Source: an uncultured Actinomycetes bacterium (lineage in GTDB: Bacteria > Actinomycetota > Acidimicrobiia > Acidimicrobiales > RAAP-2). From it: DNA of 64,000 bases. Location of the stretch: the NCBI GenBank assembly GCA_903828785.1, contig CAIKNP010000009.1:1-64000 (forward strand). The letters are read 5' to 3'. Positions 48,089-59,587 of this stretch are shown piece by piece (within the stretch, counting starts at the first letter, position 1; the number at the start of each line of letters is the position of its first letter). A model generated the notes under the pieces. That model had not been told where the DNA came from. It saw nothing but the letters and a program-made list of their open reading frames with translations, and did no database searches. The translations under genes were made by a program, and so were the position numbers.

Positions 48089-48850
48089 ATGCGTGCCGCC
48101 TTCTTCGATCTCGACAAAACGGTCATCGCCAAGTCATCCATGGTGGCCCTGGGTCCAGAGTTTCACGCCAGGGGACTCTTGAGTCGCCGAACCTTGTTGC
48201 GCGGGGCCTTTACGCAGCTACTCTTTCTGCGATTCGGCGCCAACGACGAACGTTTGGACAAAATTCGTCGAGCCGTGCTCAAAGTCACCAAGGGTTGGGA
48301 CCACAACGAAGTCCGGCGCTTGGTGGCCGAAACCATTACCGAGGTTATTGAACCGCTCATTTACCAAGAGGCGATTGACCTCATCAATTTCCACCTCGCC
48401 CAAGGCGACGAGGTCTGGCTGGTATCGATGTCTCCCGCCGAAATCGTGGAGCCCTTCGCCGAGATGCTGGGCATGACCGGCGCCATAGGCTCGCGAGCCC
48501 AGATTGACGAGAATGGCAAGTTCACCGGCGACATGGACTTCGTGTCACACGGAACGAACAAGGTTCTCGCCATCGAAGAAGTCGCGACCAAACGCGGCAT
48601 CGATCTTGATCAGTCCTTCGCCTACAGCGACTCGGCCACCGACATCCCCATGCTTCAGGCGGTCGGACACCCCTACGCGGTGAACCCGGACCGGGCCCTC
48701 GCTCACTTCGCTCACGACCACGAGTGGCCGATTATGAGTTTCACGCATCCCGTTCGGGCGCACGACGGCAAGGCCTCGCGGACGCCCTTCGTGGTGAGCG
48801 CCATCATTCTGGGCATCATGGCCCTGGTGGGCCGATCGCGACGCGATTAA
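48089..48850 (+). CDS. HAD-IB family (SerB-like) phosphatase
   Basis: MRAAFFDLDKTVIAKSS...VSMSPAEIVEPFAEMLG...AYSDSATDIPMLQAVG. Confidence 0.88.
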   Translation: MRAAFFDLDKTVIAKSSMVALGPEFHARGLLSRRTLLRGAFTQLLFLRFGANDERLDKIRRAVLKVTKGWDHNEVRRLVAETITEVIEPLIYQEAIDLINFHLAQGDEVWLVSMSPAEIVEPFAEMLGMTGAIGSRAQIDENGKFTGDMDFVSHGTNKVLAIEEVATKRGIDLDQSFAYSDSATDIPMLQAVGHPYAVNPDRALAHFAHDHEWPIMSFTHPVRAHDGKASRTPFVVSAIILGIMALVGRSRRD

Positions 48851-49800
48851 AGCGTCAGCAAGTCCCGCGCACCGGTGTCCGACGAAGGGTGGCGTAGTTT
48901 GGACATCGCACGGGCCTCAATCTGTCGAATGCGCTCACGGGTGAGGTTCATTTCGGCGCCCACGTCTTCGAGGGTACGAACCTCACCGGCGCCATCGAGA
49001 CCGAAGCGCATGCGCAAAATCCGGCGCTCGCGGTCATCGAGCAATTGGAGGAATTTCTCAATTGCGGCCGGCATCATCTTCACCGCAGCCACGTCGAAGG
49101 GTGATTCGGCGGAGCGGTCCTCGACCACGTCGCCCAGTTCGGCGTCGCCGTCCTCGCGCAGGGGCTCCGACAAGGAGATGGGCTCGGAACGGAAGCGCAG
49201 GGCCTCAATCAGTTTGTCTTCGGGCATCTCACACTCGTCGCAGAGTTCCTTGATGGTCGGTGGACGTCCAAACTTCAGCTCCAGACGCGACTGCGCCTTC
49301 TGCACGCGCGCCAGGGTGTCACCAGCGTGCACCGGGAGGCGGATGGTGCGGCCGGTGTTCGCGATACCGCGCGTGATGGCCTGACGAATCCACCAAGTGG
49401 CGTAGGTGGAGAACTTGAAACCCTTGCGCCAGTCAAACTTCTCGACGGCGTGCATGAGACCAAGGTTGCCTTCTTGGATCAAGTCGAGCAGCGGCAGACC
49501 TGAGGCCTGGTACTTCTTGGCAATGGAGACGACGAGTCGCAAGTTGGACTGCACGAAGTCCCGTTCCGCTTTTTCGCCGCGGTGAGCGGCGCGCTTCAGT
49601 GCGGCCTTTCGCGTGGGAGTCAGCTTCACGGTCTTGTCCGTTTCGGCACTCTCGAGTTCGGCGCGGGCTTCGCGGCCCTCCTCAATGGCTTGGGCCAATT
49701 CGACTTCGTCATCCTTAGTCAGCAGGGTGTACTGACCAATGTCGGAGAGGTAGAGGCGGACGAGGTCTTCATCGTCGCGATCAACGCGGTCTTTAGCCAT
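48847..49800 (-). CDS. RNA polymerase sigma-70 family factor (RpoD/HrdB-like)
   Basis: DLVRLYLSDIGQYTLLTKDDEVELAQAIE...RDFVQSNLRLVVSIAKKY...DLIQEGNLGLMHAVEKFDWRKGFKFSTYATWWIRQAITR. Confidence 0.96.
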   Translation of the reverse strand: MAKDRVDRDDEDLVRLYLSDIGQYTLLTKDDEVELAQAIEEGREARAELESAETDKTVKLTPTRKAALKRAAHRGEKAERDFVQSNLRLVVSIAKKYQASGLPLLDLIQEGNLGLMHAVEKFDWRKGFKFSTYATWWIRQAITRGIANTGRTIRLPVHAGDTLARVQKAQSRLELKFGRPPTIKELCDECEMPEDKLIEALRFRSEPISLSEPLREDGDAELGDVVEDRSAESPFDVAAVKMMPAAIEKFLQLLDDRERRILRMRFGLDGAGEVRTLEDVGAEMNLTRERIRQIEARAMSKLRHPSSDTGARDLLTL

Positions 49801-49864
49801 TGCGAATTCCTTTTAACTCAGTACCGGAGAAACCGGCACACTGTGTTATACGAGGACCCGCAAC

Positions 49865-50358
49865 CTACGTCCGTGGACCCAGGTGTTCATCCCACCCCGC
49901 GCTCACCAAAATCTCGAGCAGCGACTGCGCAATCAGGGTCAATTGGGTGCTTTCCAGTGGCGGCTGACTCGCCAGAATCCGTCCCGTTTCGTGCATCGAG
50001 GAAACGAGGAAGGACTGACCCTGAGACAGCAGGTGTTGCTGGAGAGGCGTCAAGGGGCCTTGCGCCAAGTCCCTCAGCCAGACGAGCAGACGCGGACTGA
50101 GCAACATCGTGACGCTAAAGAGCGTGATCGCGCCGCTGGGATCCTCCAGAGTGGCGTGCTCCAGCATGCCCGTGATCAGGGAGGACGGCTCCCCGACGGC
50201 GCCGGCGTCGCGAAGCTCCAAGACTCGCTCACCAAAGAGTCGACCCAGTTCGTAGCCGCGCACCGCTAAGGCATCGTTCGTGAAGGTCGGCGCGCTCCGT
50301 CCCAGTTCGGCGTAGAGCGCGGCGTAGAGGCCGGCGAGGTGTTCCCCGTCAGACCACG

Positions 50359-50362
<4 letters not shown>
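49865..50362 (-). CDS. Hypothetical protein, mostly helical
   Basis: Clean ORF overlapping nadE stop; no recognised motif. Confidence 0.6.
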
Positions 50363-52101
<1,739 letters not shown>

Positions 52102-52237
52102 GTTCTCAGCCTACCGGCGCAGGGTGGCGCTTCCCTAGGGGGAAGTTTCACACGCCCGAAACAGAACCGCGTCCTCGGGTCCGCTCGGACCGGCACACTG
52201 GAAGCACTACATCCGACGCTACGCCCAAGGAGAAACC

Positions 52238-53326
52238 ATGGCCTACCAAGCCGAGTACATCTGGATTGACGGAGCCGAGCCCACGCGTGGGCTGCGCTCG
52301 AAGACTCGCATCATTGCCACCGGCAAGAAGCCCGAGCTGTGGGGATTTGACGGTTCGAGCACGAACCAGGCCACGGGATCGTTCTCCGACTGCGTGTTGC
52401 GCCCCGTGTTCACCTGCCCCGACCCCCTGCGCGCCCCCGGTGACATCTTGGTGCTTTGTGAAGTGTTGAACCCCGACATGACGCCCCACGCGACGAATAC
52501 CCGACACGCCGCCGCCCTCGTCGCGAAGCAGTACGCCAGCTTCGAACCGAAGTTCGGTATCGAACAGGAGTACACCTTTTTCCAGGACGGCCGTCCCTAC
52601 GGCTGGCCCGAGGTGGGCTACCCCGCCCCCCAGGGTCCCTACTACTGCGGCGTCGGAGGATCCAAGATGCCCGGCCGTGACATCGTCGAGGCCCACACCA
52701 TCGCCTGCCTCGAAGCCGGCATCAGCATCGAAGGTACCAACGCCGAAGTGATGATGGGCCAGTGGGAGTTTCAGGTCGGCGTGCTCGACACCTTGGCCGT
52801 CGGTGACCAGTTGTGGGTTGCCCGCTGGCTGCTCGAACGAATCGCCGAAGAATTTGAAGTGGAAGTCTCTTGGCTGGCCAAGCCCATCAAGGGTGACTGG
52901 AACGGTGCCGGAGCGCACACCAACTTCTCGACCAAGCAAATGCGCGCGGTGGGCGGTTGGGAGCACATCATTGCTGGTTGTGAAGCCCTCGGCACTCGCG
53001 TGCTCGAGCACGTCGAGAACTACGGTGACGGCGTGAAGGACCGTTTGACGGGAGCGCACGAGACCGCCCCCTGGCACACCTACTCCTACGGCATTTCTGA
53101 CCGTGGTCGTTCAGTGCGCATCCCCGGTGGTGTCGCGCGCGAAAAGCGTGGCTACCTCGAGGACCGACGCCCTAACGCCAACGTCGACCCCTACACCGTG
53201 GCCCGCTTGATGGTCGAGACCATTTGCGGCGCCGCCAGTTCCGCGAAGAAAGCCCCGGTGAAGAAGGCGGTCGCCAAGAAGGCGCCGGCCAAGAAGGCTC
53301 CGGCGAAGTCGGCGGCCCGAAAGTAA
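52238..53326 (+). CDS. glnII: Type II (eukaryotic-like) glutamine synthetase with basic C-terminal tail
   Basis: ELWGFDGSSTNQATGSFSDCVLRPV...FGIEQEYTFF...GPYYCGVG...NGAGAHTNFST; tail AKKAPVKKAVAKKAPAKKAPAKSAARK. Confidence 0.94.
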   Translation: MAYQAEYIWIDGAEPTRGLRSKTRIIATGKKPELWGFDGSSTNQATGSFSDCVLRPVFTCPDPLRAPGDILVLCEVLNPDMTPHATNTRHAAALVAKQYASFEPKFGIEQEYTFFQDGRPYGWPEVGYPAPQGPYYCGVGGSKMPGRDIVEAHTIACLEAGISIEGTNAEVMMGQWEFQVGVLDTLAVGDQLWVARWLLERIAEEFEVEVSWLAKPIKGDWNGAGAHTNFSTKQMRAVGGWEHIIAGCEALGTRVLEHVENYGDGVKDRLTGAHETAPWHTYSYGISDRGRSVRIPGGVAREKRGYLEDRRPNANVDPYTVARLMVETICGAASSAKKAPVKKAVAKKAPAKKAPAKSAARK

Positions 53327-53355
53327 TTTCGGCGAAGTACCCGCGGTACCTCCTT

Positions 53356-53391
53356 CACAAATCCGTCACCCGCGAGGGTGACGGATTTGTG
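53356..53391 (+). terminator. Hairpin between glnII and downstream glutamine synthetase
   Basis: Perfect 16-bp stem CACAAATCCGTCACCC / GGGTGACGGATTTGTG, GCGA tetraloop. Confidence 0.75.
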
Positions 53392-53431
53392 ATTTCTGGC
53401 CGAATTGGCCAACGAGAGCAAAGGTGCGAGA

Positions 53432-54730
53432 ATGGACAGTATGCAGAGCCAGGCGCAGTACGTTTTGCGAACCGTTGAGGAACGCGGTATTCGCTTCATC
53501 CAATTGTGGTTTACCGACGTGCTCGGTCGCCACAAGGCCTTTCACGTCACCCCCGCCGAGCTCGAGGATGCCCTCGACCAAGGACTGACCTTTGACGGCT
53601 CCTCCATTGACGGTTTCTCCCGCACGACCGAATCAGACGTCCTGGCCCGACCCGATCTCACGACCTTCGAATTGTTGCCCTGGTACGAGCCGGGACACGG
53701 GATCGCCCGCGTGTTCTGTGACATCGTCAACATCGACGGATCGCCCTTCCTGGGCTGCCCGCGCCAGCAGCTACGCCGAGTCCTGGGTGAGGCCCACGCC
53801 CAGGGATACACCTTCTACGTGGCCCCCGAGATCGAGTACTTCTACTTCGCCTCCTTGGACCCTTCCGCGGCCCCCCAGCCGCTGGACCGAGGGAGTTACT
53901 TCGACTTACTGCCCGACGACGTGGCCAGTCAATTGCGCCGACGTACGGTACTCACCCTGGAAGAGATGGGCATTGGTGTTGAGCACGCACAGCACGAAGA
54001 CGCGCCCAGCCAGCACGAGATTGACCTGCGTTATACCGACGCGTTGACCATGGCGGACACGGTGATGTCCGTTCGCCACGTAGTGAAAGAACTCGCTCGC
54101 CAAGAGGGCGTGGCCGCGAGTTTCATGCCCAAGCCCCTCGCTAACGTGCAGGGTTCGGGCATGCACACCCACCTGTCCTTATGGAAAGACGGGGTCAACG
54201 CCTTCGTCGGTGATGGGCCCTACGGTCTGAGCGAGGTGGCCACTGGTTTCATCGCCGGACTCTTGCGTCACGCCCCCGAAATAACGGCCATCACCAACCA
54301 GTGGGTCAACTCGTACAAGCGGCTCGTGCCCAGCACGGAAGCCCCAGTGGGCGCCGAGTGGGCTCGTCACGACGACGCCGCCCTCGTGCGCATCCCCTCG
54401 GTGAAGCTCGGCAAAACCGACTCCACCCGCATCGAGTACCGGGCCCCCGACCCGGCCGCCAACCCCTACCTGGCCTTCGCCGTTATTCTGGCCGCCGGTT
54501 TGCGTGGCATTAACGGTGCCTACGAACTCCCCGCCGAGGGCGAACGCGTGGCTCGCTTGCCGCGCAGTCTTGACGAAGCCATCGACCTCATGGCCTCGTC
54601 GGAATTACTGCACGAGACCTTGGGCGAACACCAGGTCGAGTGGTTCCTGCGAAATAAGCGCACCGAGTGGGACGCCTATCGCGGCCAAGTCACCCCCTTC
54701 GAACTTGAACGCTACCTACCGCTGCTGTGA
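53432..54730 (+). CDS. glnA: Glutamine synthetase, type I family
   Basis: LTFDGSSIDGFSRTTESD, VAPEIEYFYF, GSGMHTHLSLW, TDSTRIEYRAPDPAANPYLAF. Confidence 0.93.
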   Translation: MDSMQSQAQYVLRTVEERGIRFIQLWFTDVLGRHKAFHVTPAELEDALDQGLTFDGSSIDGFSRTTESDVLARPDLTTFELLPWYEPGHGIARVFCDIVNIDGSPFLGCPRQQLRRVLGEAHAQGYTFYVAPEIEYFYFASLDPSAAPQPLDRGSYFDLLPDDVASQLRRRTVLTLEEMGIGVEHAQHEDAPSQHEIDLRYTDALTMADTVMSVRHVVKELARQEGVAASFMPKPLANVQGSGMHTHLSLWKDGVNAFVGDGPYGLSEVATGFIAGLLRHAPEITAITNQWVNSYKRLVPSTEAPVGAEWARHDDAALVRIPSVKLGKTDSTRIEYRAPDPAANPYLAFAVILAAGLRGINGAYELPAEGERVARLPRSLDEAIDLMASSELLHETLGEHQVEWFLRNKRTEWDAYRGQVTPFELERYLPLL

Positions 54731-55419
54731 GCGACCTCGTCCTGTGCATCCCGACTTGCGAAGGATCCATTCGCAAAGCCTTTGAGGTAACGGGAGTAAC
54801 GCCGGTCGTCTCGTCCAGCCTCAAGCTGGGTGACATCGAACGCCTGGAGAGCAGCGAGGGCTTCGCGGCGGTGGTCGTCAACGCCACGACGGTACCCTTC
54901 AACGACGCCGTCAGCCTCTGTCGCCAGTTGCGCAGCCGCGAACGCTCCACCGGACCCATCATCATGCTGGTCGATCACTTCCAACTCGACGACTTGACCT
55001 TCCGCGAGGACCTCTTCGACGACTTCATCGTGAGCCCCTTCGACGTGAGTGAGCTGGCTACTCGCCTGCGGCACCGTTTGCGACGCGCGGGGAACGAGAG
55101 TGTCGCCGCTCGCATTGAACACGGGGCGCTGGTGCTGAACGTGGAGACCTACCAGGCCTCCATCGCCGGTCGCGTGCTCGACCTGACCTACATGGAATAC
55201 GAACTCCTGCGTTTTCTGGCCTCGAACCCCCAGCGGGTGTTCACCCGCGAGACCCTACTCAGTCGCGTGTGGGGCTACGAGTACTACGGTGGGGCCCGCA
55301 CCGTTGACGTGCACGTTCGACGACTTCGCGCCAAACTGGGCGAGGAGTACGCCTACCTCATTTCCACCATTCGCAGCGTCGGGTACCGTTTCAGCACCAG
55401 CAACGAATTCGAAATTTAG
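54727..55419 (+). CDS. OmpR/GlnR-like orphan response regulator
   Basis: Winged-helix GRVLDLTYMEYELLRFLASNPQRVFTRETLLSRVWGYEYYGGARTVDVHVRRLRAKLGEEYAYLISTIRSVGYRF; start overlaps glnA stop. Confidence 0.88.
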   Translation: MSDLVLCIPTCEGSIRKAFEVTGVTPVVSSSLKLGDIERLESSEGFAAVVVNATTVPFNDAVSLCRQLRSRERSTGPIIMLVDHFQLDDLTFREDLFDDFIVSPFDVSELATRLRHRLRRAGNESVAARIEHGALVLNVETYQASIAGRVLDLTYMEYELLRFLASNPQRVFTRETLLSRVWGYEYYGGARTVDVHVRRLRAKLGEEYAYLISTIRSVGYRFSTSNEFEI

Positions 55420-55784
55420 GCCAGGGGTAGGTAGGCCCAGAGTTCGGCTTCGGCCAAGGCACCCATGGGCAACTTGGCGACTTGCACCGTCGAACGAGTG
55501 GGGCGCGGTAGCTCGAAGGCCTCGGTCCATACCGCGTTGCAAGCGGCGTAGTCCTGGTCCATGTCCATGAGGAACAAGGTGCCCTTGACGACGTCGGCCA
55601 TCGTGGCCCCGTGCTCGGCGAGGAGAGTGCGCGCGTTTTCGAGGGCTTGGCGCAACTGTTCGGGGGCGCCGCCTTCAATAATGGTCGGGGTGGCCGCACC
55701 CGGCACGAGACCAATCTGTCCGGAAAGAATAACGAAATCGCCCGCGCGTCGCGAAGGCGAGTAGGGGCCGACGGGGGTCGTCAC
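55416..55784 (-). CDS. RidA family protein
   Basis: VGPYSPSRRAGDFVILSGQIGL...EQLRQALENARTLLAEHGATMADVVKGTLFLMDM. Confidence 0.9.
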   Translation of the reverse strand: MTTPVGPYSPSRRAGDFVILSGQIGLVPGAATPTIIEGGAPEQLRQALENARTLLAEHGATMADVVKGTLFLMDMDQDYAACNAVWTEAFELPRPTRSTVQVAKLPMGALAEAELWAYLPLA

Positions 55785-55788
55785 GGAA

Positions 55789-56160
55789 TCAACTAAAGGA
55801 GTTGCCACAGCCGCAGGTGCGGGTGGCGTTGGGGTTGGTGATGTGAAAACCCGCGCCCTGCAGACCATCGGTGAAATCCAGGGTCGAACCAATCAGCAAT
55901 TCGGCACTCGAAGGGTCGACGACGACCTTGACCCCGCCGTACTCCTTGACGATGTCGTCACTGGCAAACTCCGAGTCGAAGAACATGTCGTAGTTGAAGC
56001 CCGAGCAGCCGCCGGGCTTGACGGCCACGCGCAGCGCGAGGCTGTCTTCACCTTCGGCCGCGATCAATTCGGCAACCTTGGCGATGGCCTCGGCGGTCAA
56101 GGTGATGGGCTCGGCGTTCTTCTTCGTCAGCGTGACGGTGGTCGTTGAGGCGTCAGACAT
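55789..56160 (-). CDS. erpA: Iron-sulfur cluster insertion protein ErpA/IscA-type
   Basis: LRVAVKPGGCSGFNYDMFFD...GAGFHITNPNATRTCGCGNSF. Confidence 0.95.
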   Translation of the reverse strand: MSDASTTTVTLTKKNAEPITLTAEAIAKVAELIAAEGEDSLALRVAVKPGGCSGFNYDMFFDSEFASDDIVKEYGGVKVVVDPSSAELLIGSTLDFTDGLQGAGFHITNPNATRTCGCGNSFS

Positions 56161-56251
56161 GTCGCTCCTTTGGCTAGTAACTCCCTTCTATCGTAGCGAA
56201 CACCACGCCAAGGGTGGCGGGGAGCCTGCGTAAAACGGGTAGTTTGCCTCT

Positions 56252-57394
56252 ATGGACCTCGTCGCCGCCCTGCGCTCACGCCTCGCTGAGGTTCGCGACC
56301 CCGAACTAAACGCATCCATCGTCGAACTGGGCATGGTGGGGACTATCGAGGTGGACCCCCGCGGCCACGCCCGCATCGCCGTCGCCTTGACGACGGCGTC
56401 TTGTCCGCTCCGCGGGACTATTGAACGCGAAGTTCGAGCCGCCGCCGAGTCCCTCGAGGGCGTCACTAGCGTGGAGCTGCTCATGGGGGTGCTCGACGCT
56501 GATGCGAAGTCCGAGTTGATGCGCACCGCCCGGCGACTGGCCCAAGCCAATGCCCCACTCACCTCGGTACCGCGCAGCGCTCCGGTAATCATGATTGCCT
56601 CGGGCAAAGGCGGCGTCGGGAAGTCGTCGCTCACCGCCAATCTCGCCGTGGCCTTGGCGCGAATGGGTCGCCGCGTTGGCGTGCTGGATGCCGACATTTG
56701 GGGCTTCTCACTGGCCCGACTACTCAACATCCACGGTGACATCGCCGTGCGTGGCGGCACGATGCTCCCGCTCGTCCGCCCCGAAGGCAGCGGCTCGGTC
56801 GCGCTGCTGTCAATGGGGCACCTCGCCGACGACGATCAGGCCCTGCTCTGGCGGGGGCTTATGGTGCAAAAGGCGGTGGCGCAGTTCATCGGAGACGCCG
56901 ACTGGTCCGGAATTGACATCTTGCTCATCGATACCCCACCGGGCACCGGCGACATCGTGATGACCCTCGCCAAACTCCTCCCGCACCTCGGCCAGATTGT
57001 CGTAACGACGCCGGCGATGGCCGCGCAACAGGTGGCCGCACGCGCCGCCGACTTCGCCCAAAAATCAAACCTGCGCATCCTCGGGGTGGTCGAAAATATG
57101 ACGGGCTTCAACTGCGCCTGCGGGACGCGTCACGCCCCCTTCGGGGCTGGCGGCGGCGAACACTTGGCGCAACGACTGGGCGTCCCCCTCCTGGCCGCGA
57201 TCCCCCTCATCGATGACGTGGCCCAGGGTGGCGACAGTGGCACCCCCGTGGCGAGTACGGAAACGACGCACGGGGTGTTCGCCCAACTTGCGACTTCGGT
57301 GAGCGAGGTGAGCGCCACACTCATCCCCGCGGGCTGCACCGCCCGCCTGCTCGACAGCCTCGACCAAGCGGTGCGCGAGGTCGAAGCGAGTTAG
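56252..57394 (+). CDS. Mrp/ApbC-type Fe-S carrier ATPase with N-terminal MIP18 domain
   Basis: IASGKGGVGKSSLTANLAVALARMGRRVGVLDADIWGFSL...GVVENMTGFNCACG. Confidence 0.95.
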   Translation: MDLVAALRSRLAEVRDPELNASIVELGMVGTIEVDPRGHARIAVALTTASCPLRGTIEREVRAAAESLEGVTSVELLMGVLDADAKSELMRTARRLAQANAPLTSVPRSAPVIMIASGKGGVGKSSLTANLAVALARMGRRVGVLDADIWGFSLARLLNIHGDIAVRGGTMLPLVRPEGSGSVALLSMGHLADDDQALLWRGLMVQKAVAQFIGDADWSGIDILLIDTPPGTGDIVMTLAKLLPHLGQIVVTTPAMAAQQVAARAADFAQKSNLRILGVVENMTGFNCACGTRHAPFGAGGGEHLAQRLGVPLLAAIPLIDDVAQGGDSGTPVASTETTHGVFAQLATSVSEVSATLIPAGCTARLLDSLDQAVREVEAS

Positions 57395-58131
57395 ACCGGA
57401 AGGCGCACGCTCGTCACGCCATTTTCGGTAACTTCAACGGGCTGGATCATGGAAATGGTGGGCCGGGTTCGCCATTGTTCCAAGATGGCCTCAACGTTCT
57501 CGGCCCCAGCCAGCTCGGCGAGAATAGTGCGCGTGGGGAGCAAAAACTTCCACTCTCCACGCTCGTAGGCCTGAAGAGCGTCAGCGGGCCGAACCCATCG
57601 GTGCTCCACTGTTTCGTATCCGTCGCAACTCGCCACTTGCTCGTCGGGGGCCCTTAGGGCGAAAAACCGCGTGTCGAAGCGACGGGTTCGCTGTTCGGGA
57701 GTGCGCCAATGAGCGAAGTACACCAGCCTCTCGGGCCCTCTTTCGGCTCCAAACTGACTAAAGATGTCATAAAAGTTTTGCGTCCCATCCAGCACGCCGC
57801 TTCGCCAGCGAGCCAATTGTTCGGCGTCAACGTGCTCCGCGGTGATCAAGAGGCCGGCTTCTTCAAAGAGCTCGCGTAGGGCCGCGCCCAGGTAGGCGGC
57901 GGCGTCGGATGTGCCCAGTCGCAGTTCCAAAGCCTCGGCACTTATAGAGCCATTCATCAGGGTTTTCATTCTCTCGTCAGCCACTGAAACCCCCCCACCG
58001 GGAAAGACGAAGGCGCCCGCGGCCGAGGGGGTGTCGTCGTGGCGACGAAGGAGCAATACTTCGAGTCCGTGGGCCCCATCTCGCAGTACCACGGTGGTGG
58101 CGGCGGGGCGCGGAGCGGAGCCAGTTTCCAT
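57391..58131 (-). CDS. NUDIX hydrolase (NUDT7/19-like)
   Basis: GAFVFPGGGVSVADE...LGAALRELFEEAGLLI Nudix box variant. Confidence 0.85.
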   Translation of the reverse strand: METGSAPRPAATTVVLRDGAHGLEVLLLRRHDDTPSAAGAFVFPGGGVSVADERMKTLMNGSISAEALELRLGTSDAAAYLGAALRELFEEAGLLITAEHVDAEQLARWRSGVLDGTQNFYDIFSQFGAERGPERLVYFAHWRTPEQRTRRFDTRFFALRAPDEQVASCDGYETVEHRWVRPADALQAYERGEWKFLLPTRTILAELAGAENVEAILEQWRTRPTISMIQPVEVTENGVTSVRLPV

Positions 58132-58212
58132 GAAGGCATCGTAGGGCTTCGCGTAGTGTCCTTGGAGTTCCACCTACTAAGTTTGTCCCAGCAAAACCTT
58201 TCAAGGAGCACT

Positions 58213-59109
58213 GTGCCCAATTCCTCAACTAAGAAGCCTGTCGCATCGGGTCGGCCCGCCGGACTCTTCACTTGGATCGCCATCGGGGTCGTTCTCGTCG
58301 TGGTCGCCGCCCTGGTCGTCGTGAAAGTCACCTCTGGTTCGCCGGGCAAGAACGGTGGTAACACCGTCACGACTCCCGCCATGATGGCCGAACTCACCGG
58401 CATCGCTCCATCGGTGTTTAACAGCGTGGGGCTGAACTCGCCCTCCGCCCCCGTGGCCAAGCCGGTTGTTTTGAAGAAGCAGCCACTCTTGACGGGGCTG
58501 TCCTCGACGGGCAAGCCCGTTCCGCAGATTCTCTACGTGGGTGCGGAGTACTGCCCCTACTGCGCCGGCGAGCGTTGGTCCGTCATCACGGCGCTCAGTC
58601 GCTTCGGGACCTGGTCGGGTTTGCAAAACACCGCATCGTACGTGGGCGACTACTTCCCCAACACCGCCAGTTTTAGTTTCGTCACCGCCAAGTACTCTTC
58701 GCCCTACCTGGCCTTCAACGGTATCGAACAGTTCTCGAACGTGCCCAAGCCCGACAAGAGCGGGTACGAGCCCTTGATGACTACCCCGAAGAAGTTCAAC
58801 GCCGTCTTTTTGAAGTACGACACCGCCCAGTTCGTTCCGGGCATGTCCGTGGCGAATCAGTACGCCTATCCCTTCATTTCGCTGGGTAACCAGTACCTCG
58901 TGTCGGGCGCGCAGTTCACTCCCGGTCTGTTGGCTGGTCAGAGTCGTGACGCCATCGCCGCGGCCCTCTCCACGCCCTCCAGCCCCGTCACGGATGGCAT
59001 CATCGCCGCCGCGAACTACCTGACAGCCTCCATCTGCCACCTCACCCACAATCAGCCCATGGCCGTCTGCACCTCGCCAGCGGTTGTCAACGCCGCTTCA
59101 CACCTGTAG
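58213..59109 (+). CDS. DUF929-type membrane-anchored thioredoxin-like protein (CPYC)
   Basis: One N-terminal TM; ILYVGAEYCPYCAGERWSVITALSRFGTWSGL; GTG start. Confidence 0.85.
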   Translation: MPNSSTKKPVASGRPAGLFTWIAIGVVLVVVAALVVVKVTSGSPGKNGGNTVTTPAMMAELTGIAPSVFNSVGLNSPSAPVAKPVVLKKQPLLTGLSSTGKPVPQILYVGAEYCPYCAGERWSVITALSRFGTWSGLQNTASYVGDYFPNTASFSFVTAKYSSPYLAFNGIEQFSNVPKPDKSGYEPLMTTPKKFNAVFLKYDTAQFVPGMSVANQYAYPFISLGNQYLVSGAQFTPGLLAGQSRDAIAAALSTPSSPVTDGIIAAANYLTASICHLTHNQPMAVCTSPAVVNAASHL

Positions 59110-59113
59110 CGCA

Positions 59114-59587
59114 GTGTCGCGTCAAGTAGAGCCAGTAGCGCAGTGGGCGCGAGTCCTTAGCTTCCTACTGTGCTTGGTGGGTCTGGGCTTGTCCATCTAC
59201 TTGACCATTGAGCACTTCGGTAATCCCGGGCTCCTGATTTGTTCCTCGAACAGCGTCATCAACTGTGCGATAGTCACCACGTCGAAGTGGTCGTACTTTC
59301 TCGGGATACCCGTTGCCGTGCTCGGACTCGCGAACTACGTAGCGATGACCGCCCTCTGCAGCCCCTGGGCCTGGCGTTCCTCTTGGTACTGGCTGCACGC
59401 CACGCGCTTGGCGATGGGCGTTATCTCCATGGTCTTTGTGCTGTGGCTGATCACCGCCGAAATTGTCCTGATCGGCAAGATTTGTCTCTTCTGCACCGCG
59501 GTGCACCTCGTGACCTTTGCGCTGCTCATCGTGTTATCGCGCGTGAGCCCCAACCAGCTCGGTTGGGCTGCGTCACCGGCGGAGTAA
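59114..59587 (+). CDS. Vitamin K epoxide reductase (VKOR) family protein
   Basis: LSIYLTIEHF...CSSNSVINCAIVTTSKWSYFLGIPVAVLGLANYVAMTAL...IGKICLFCTAVH. Confidence 0.92.
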   Translation: MSRQVEPVAQWARVLSFLLCLVGLGLSIYLTIEHFGNPGLLICSSNSVINCAIVTTSKWSYFLGIPVAVLGLANYVAMTALCSPWAWRSSWYWLHATRLAMGVISMVFVLWLITAEIVLIGKICLFCTAVHLVTFALLIVLSRVSPNQLGWAASPAE

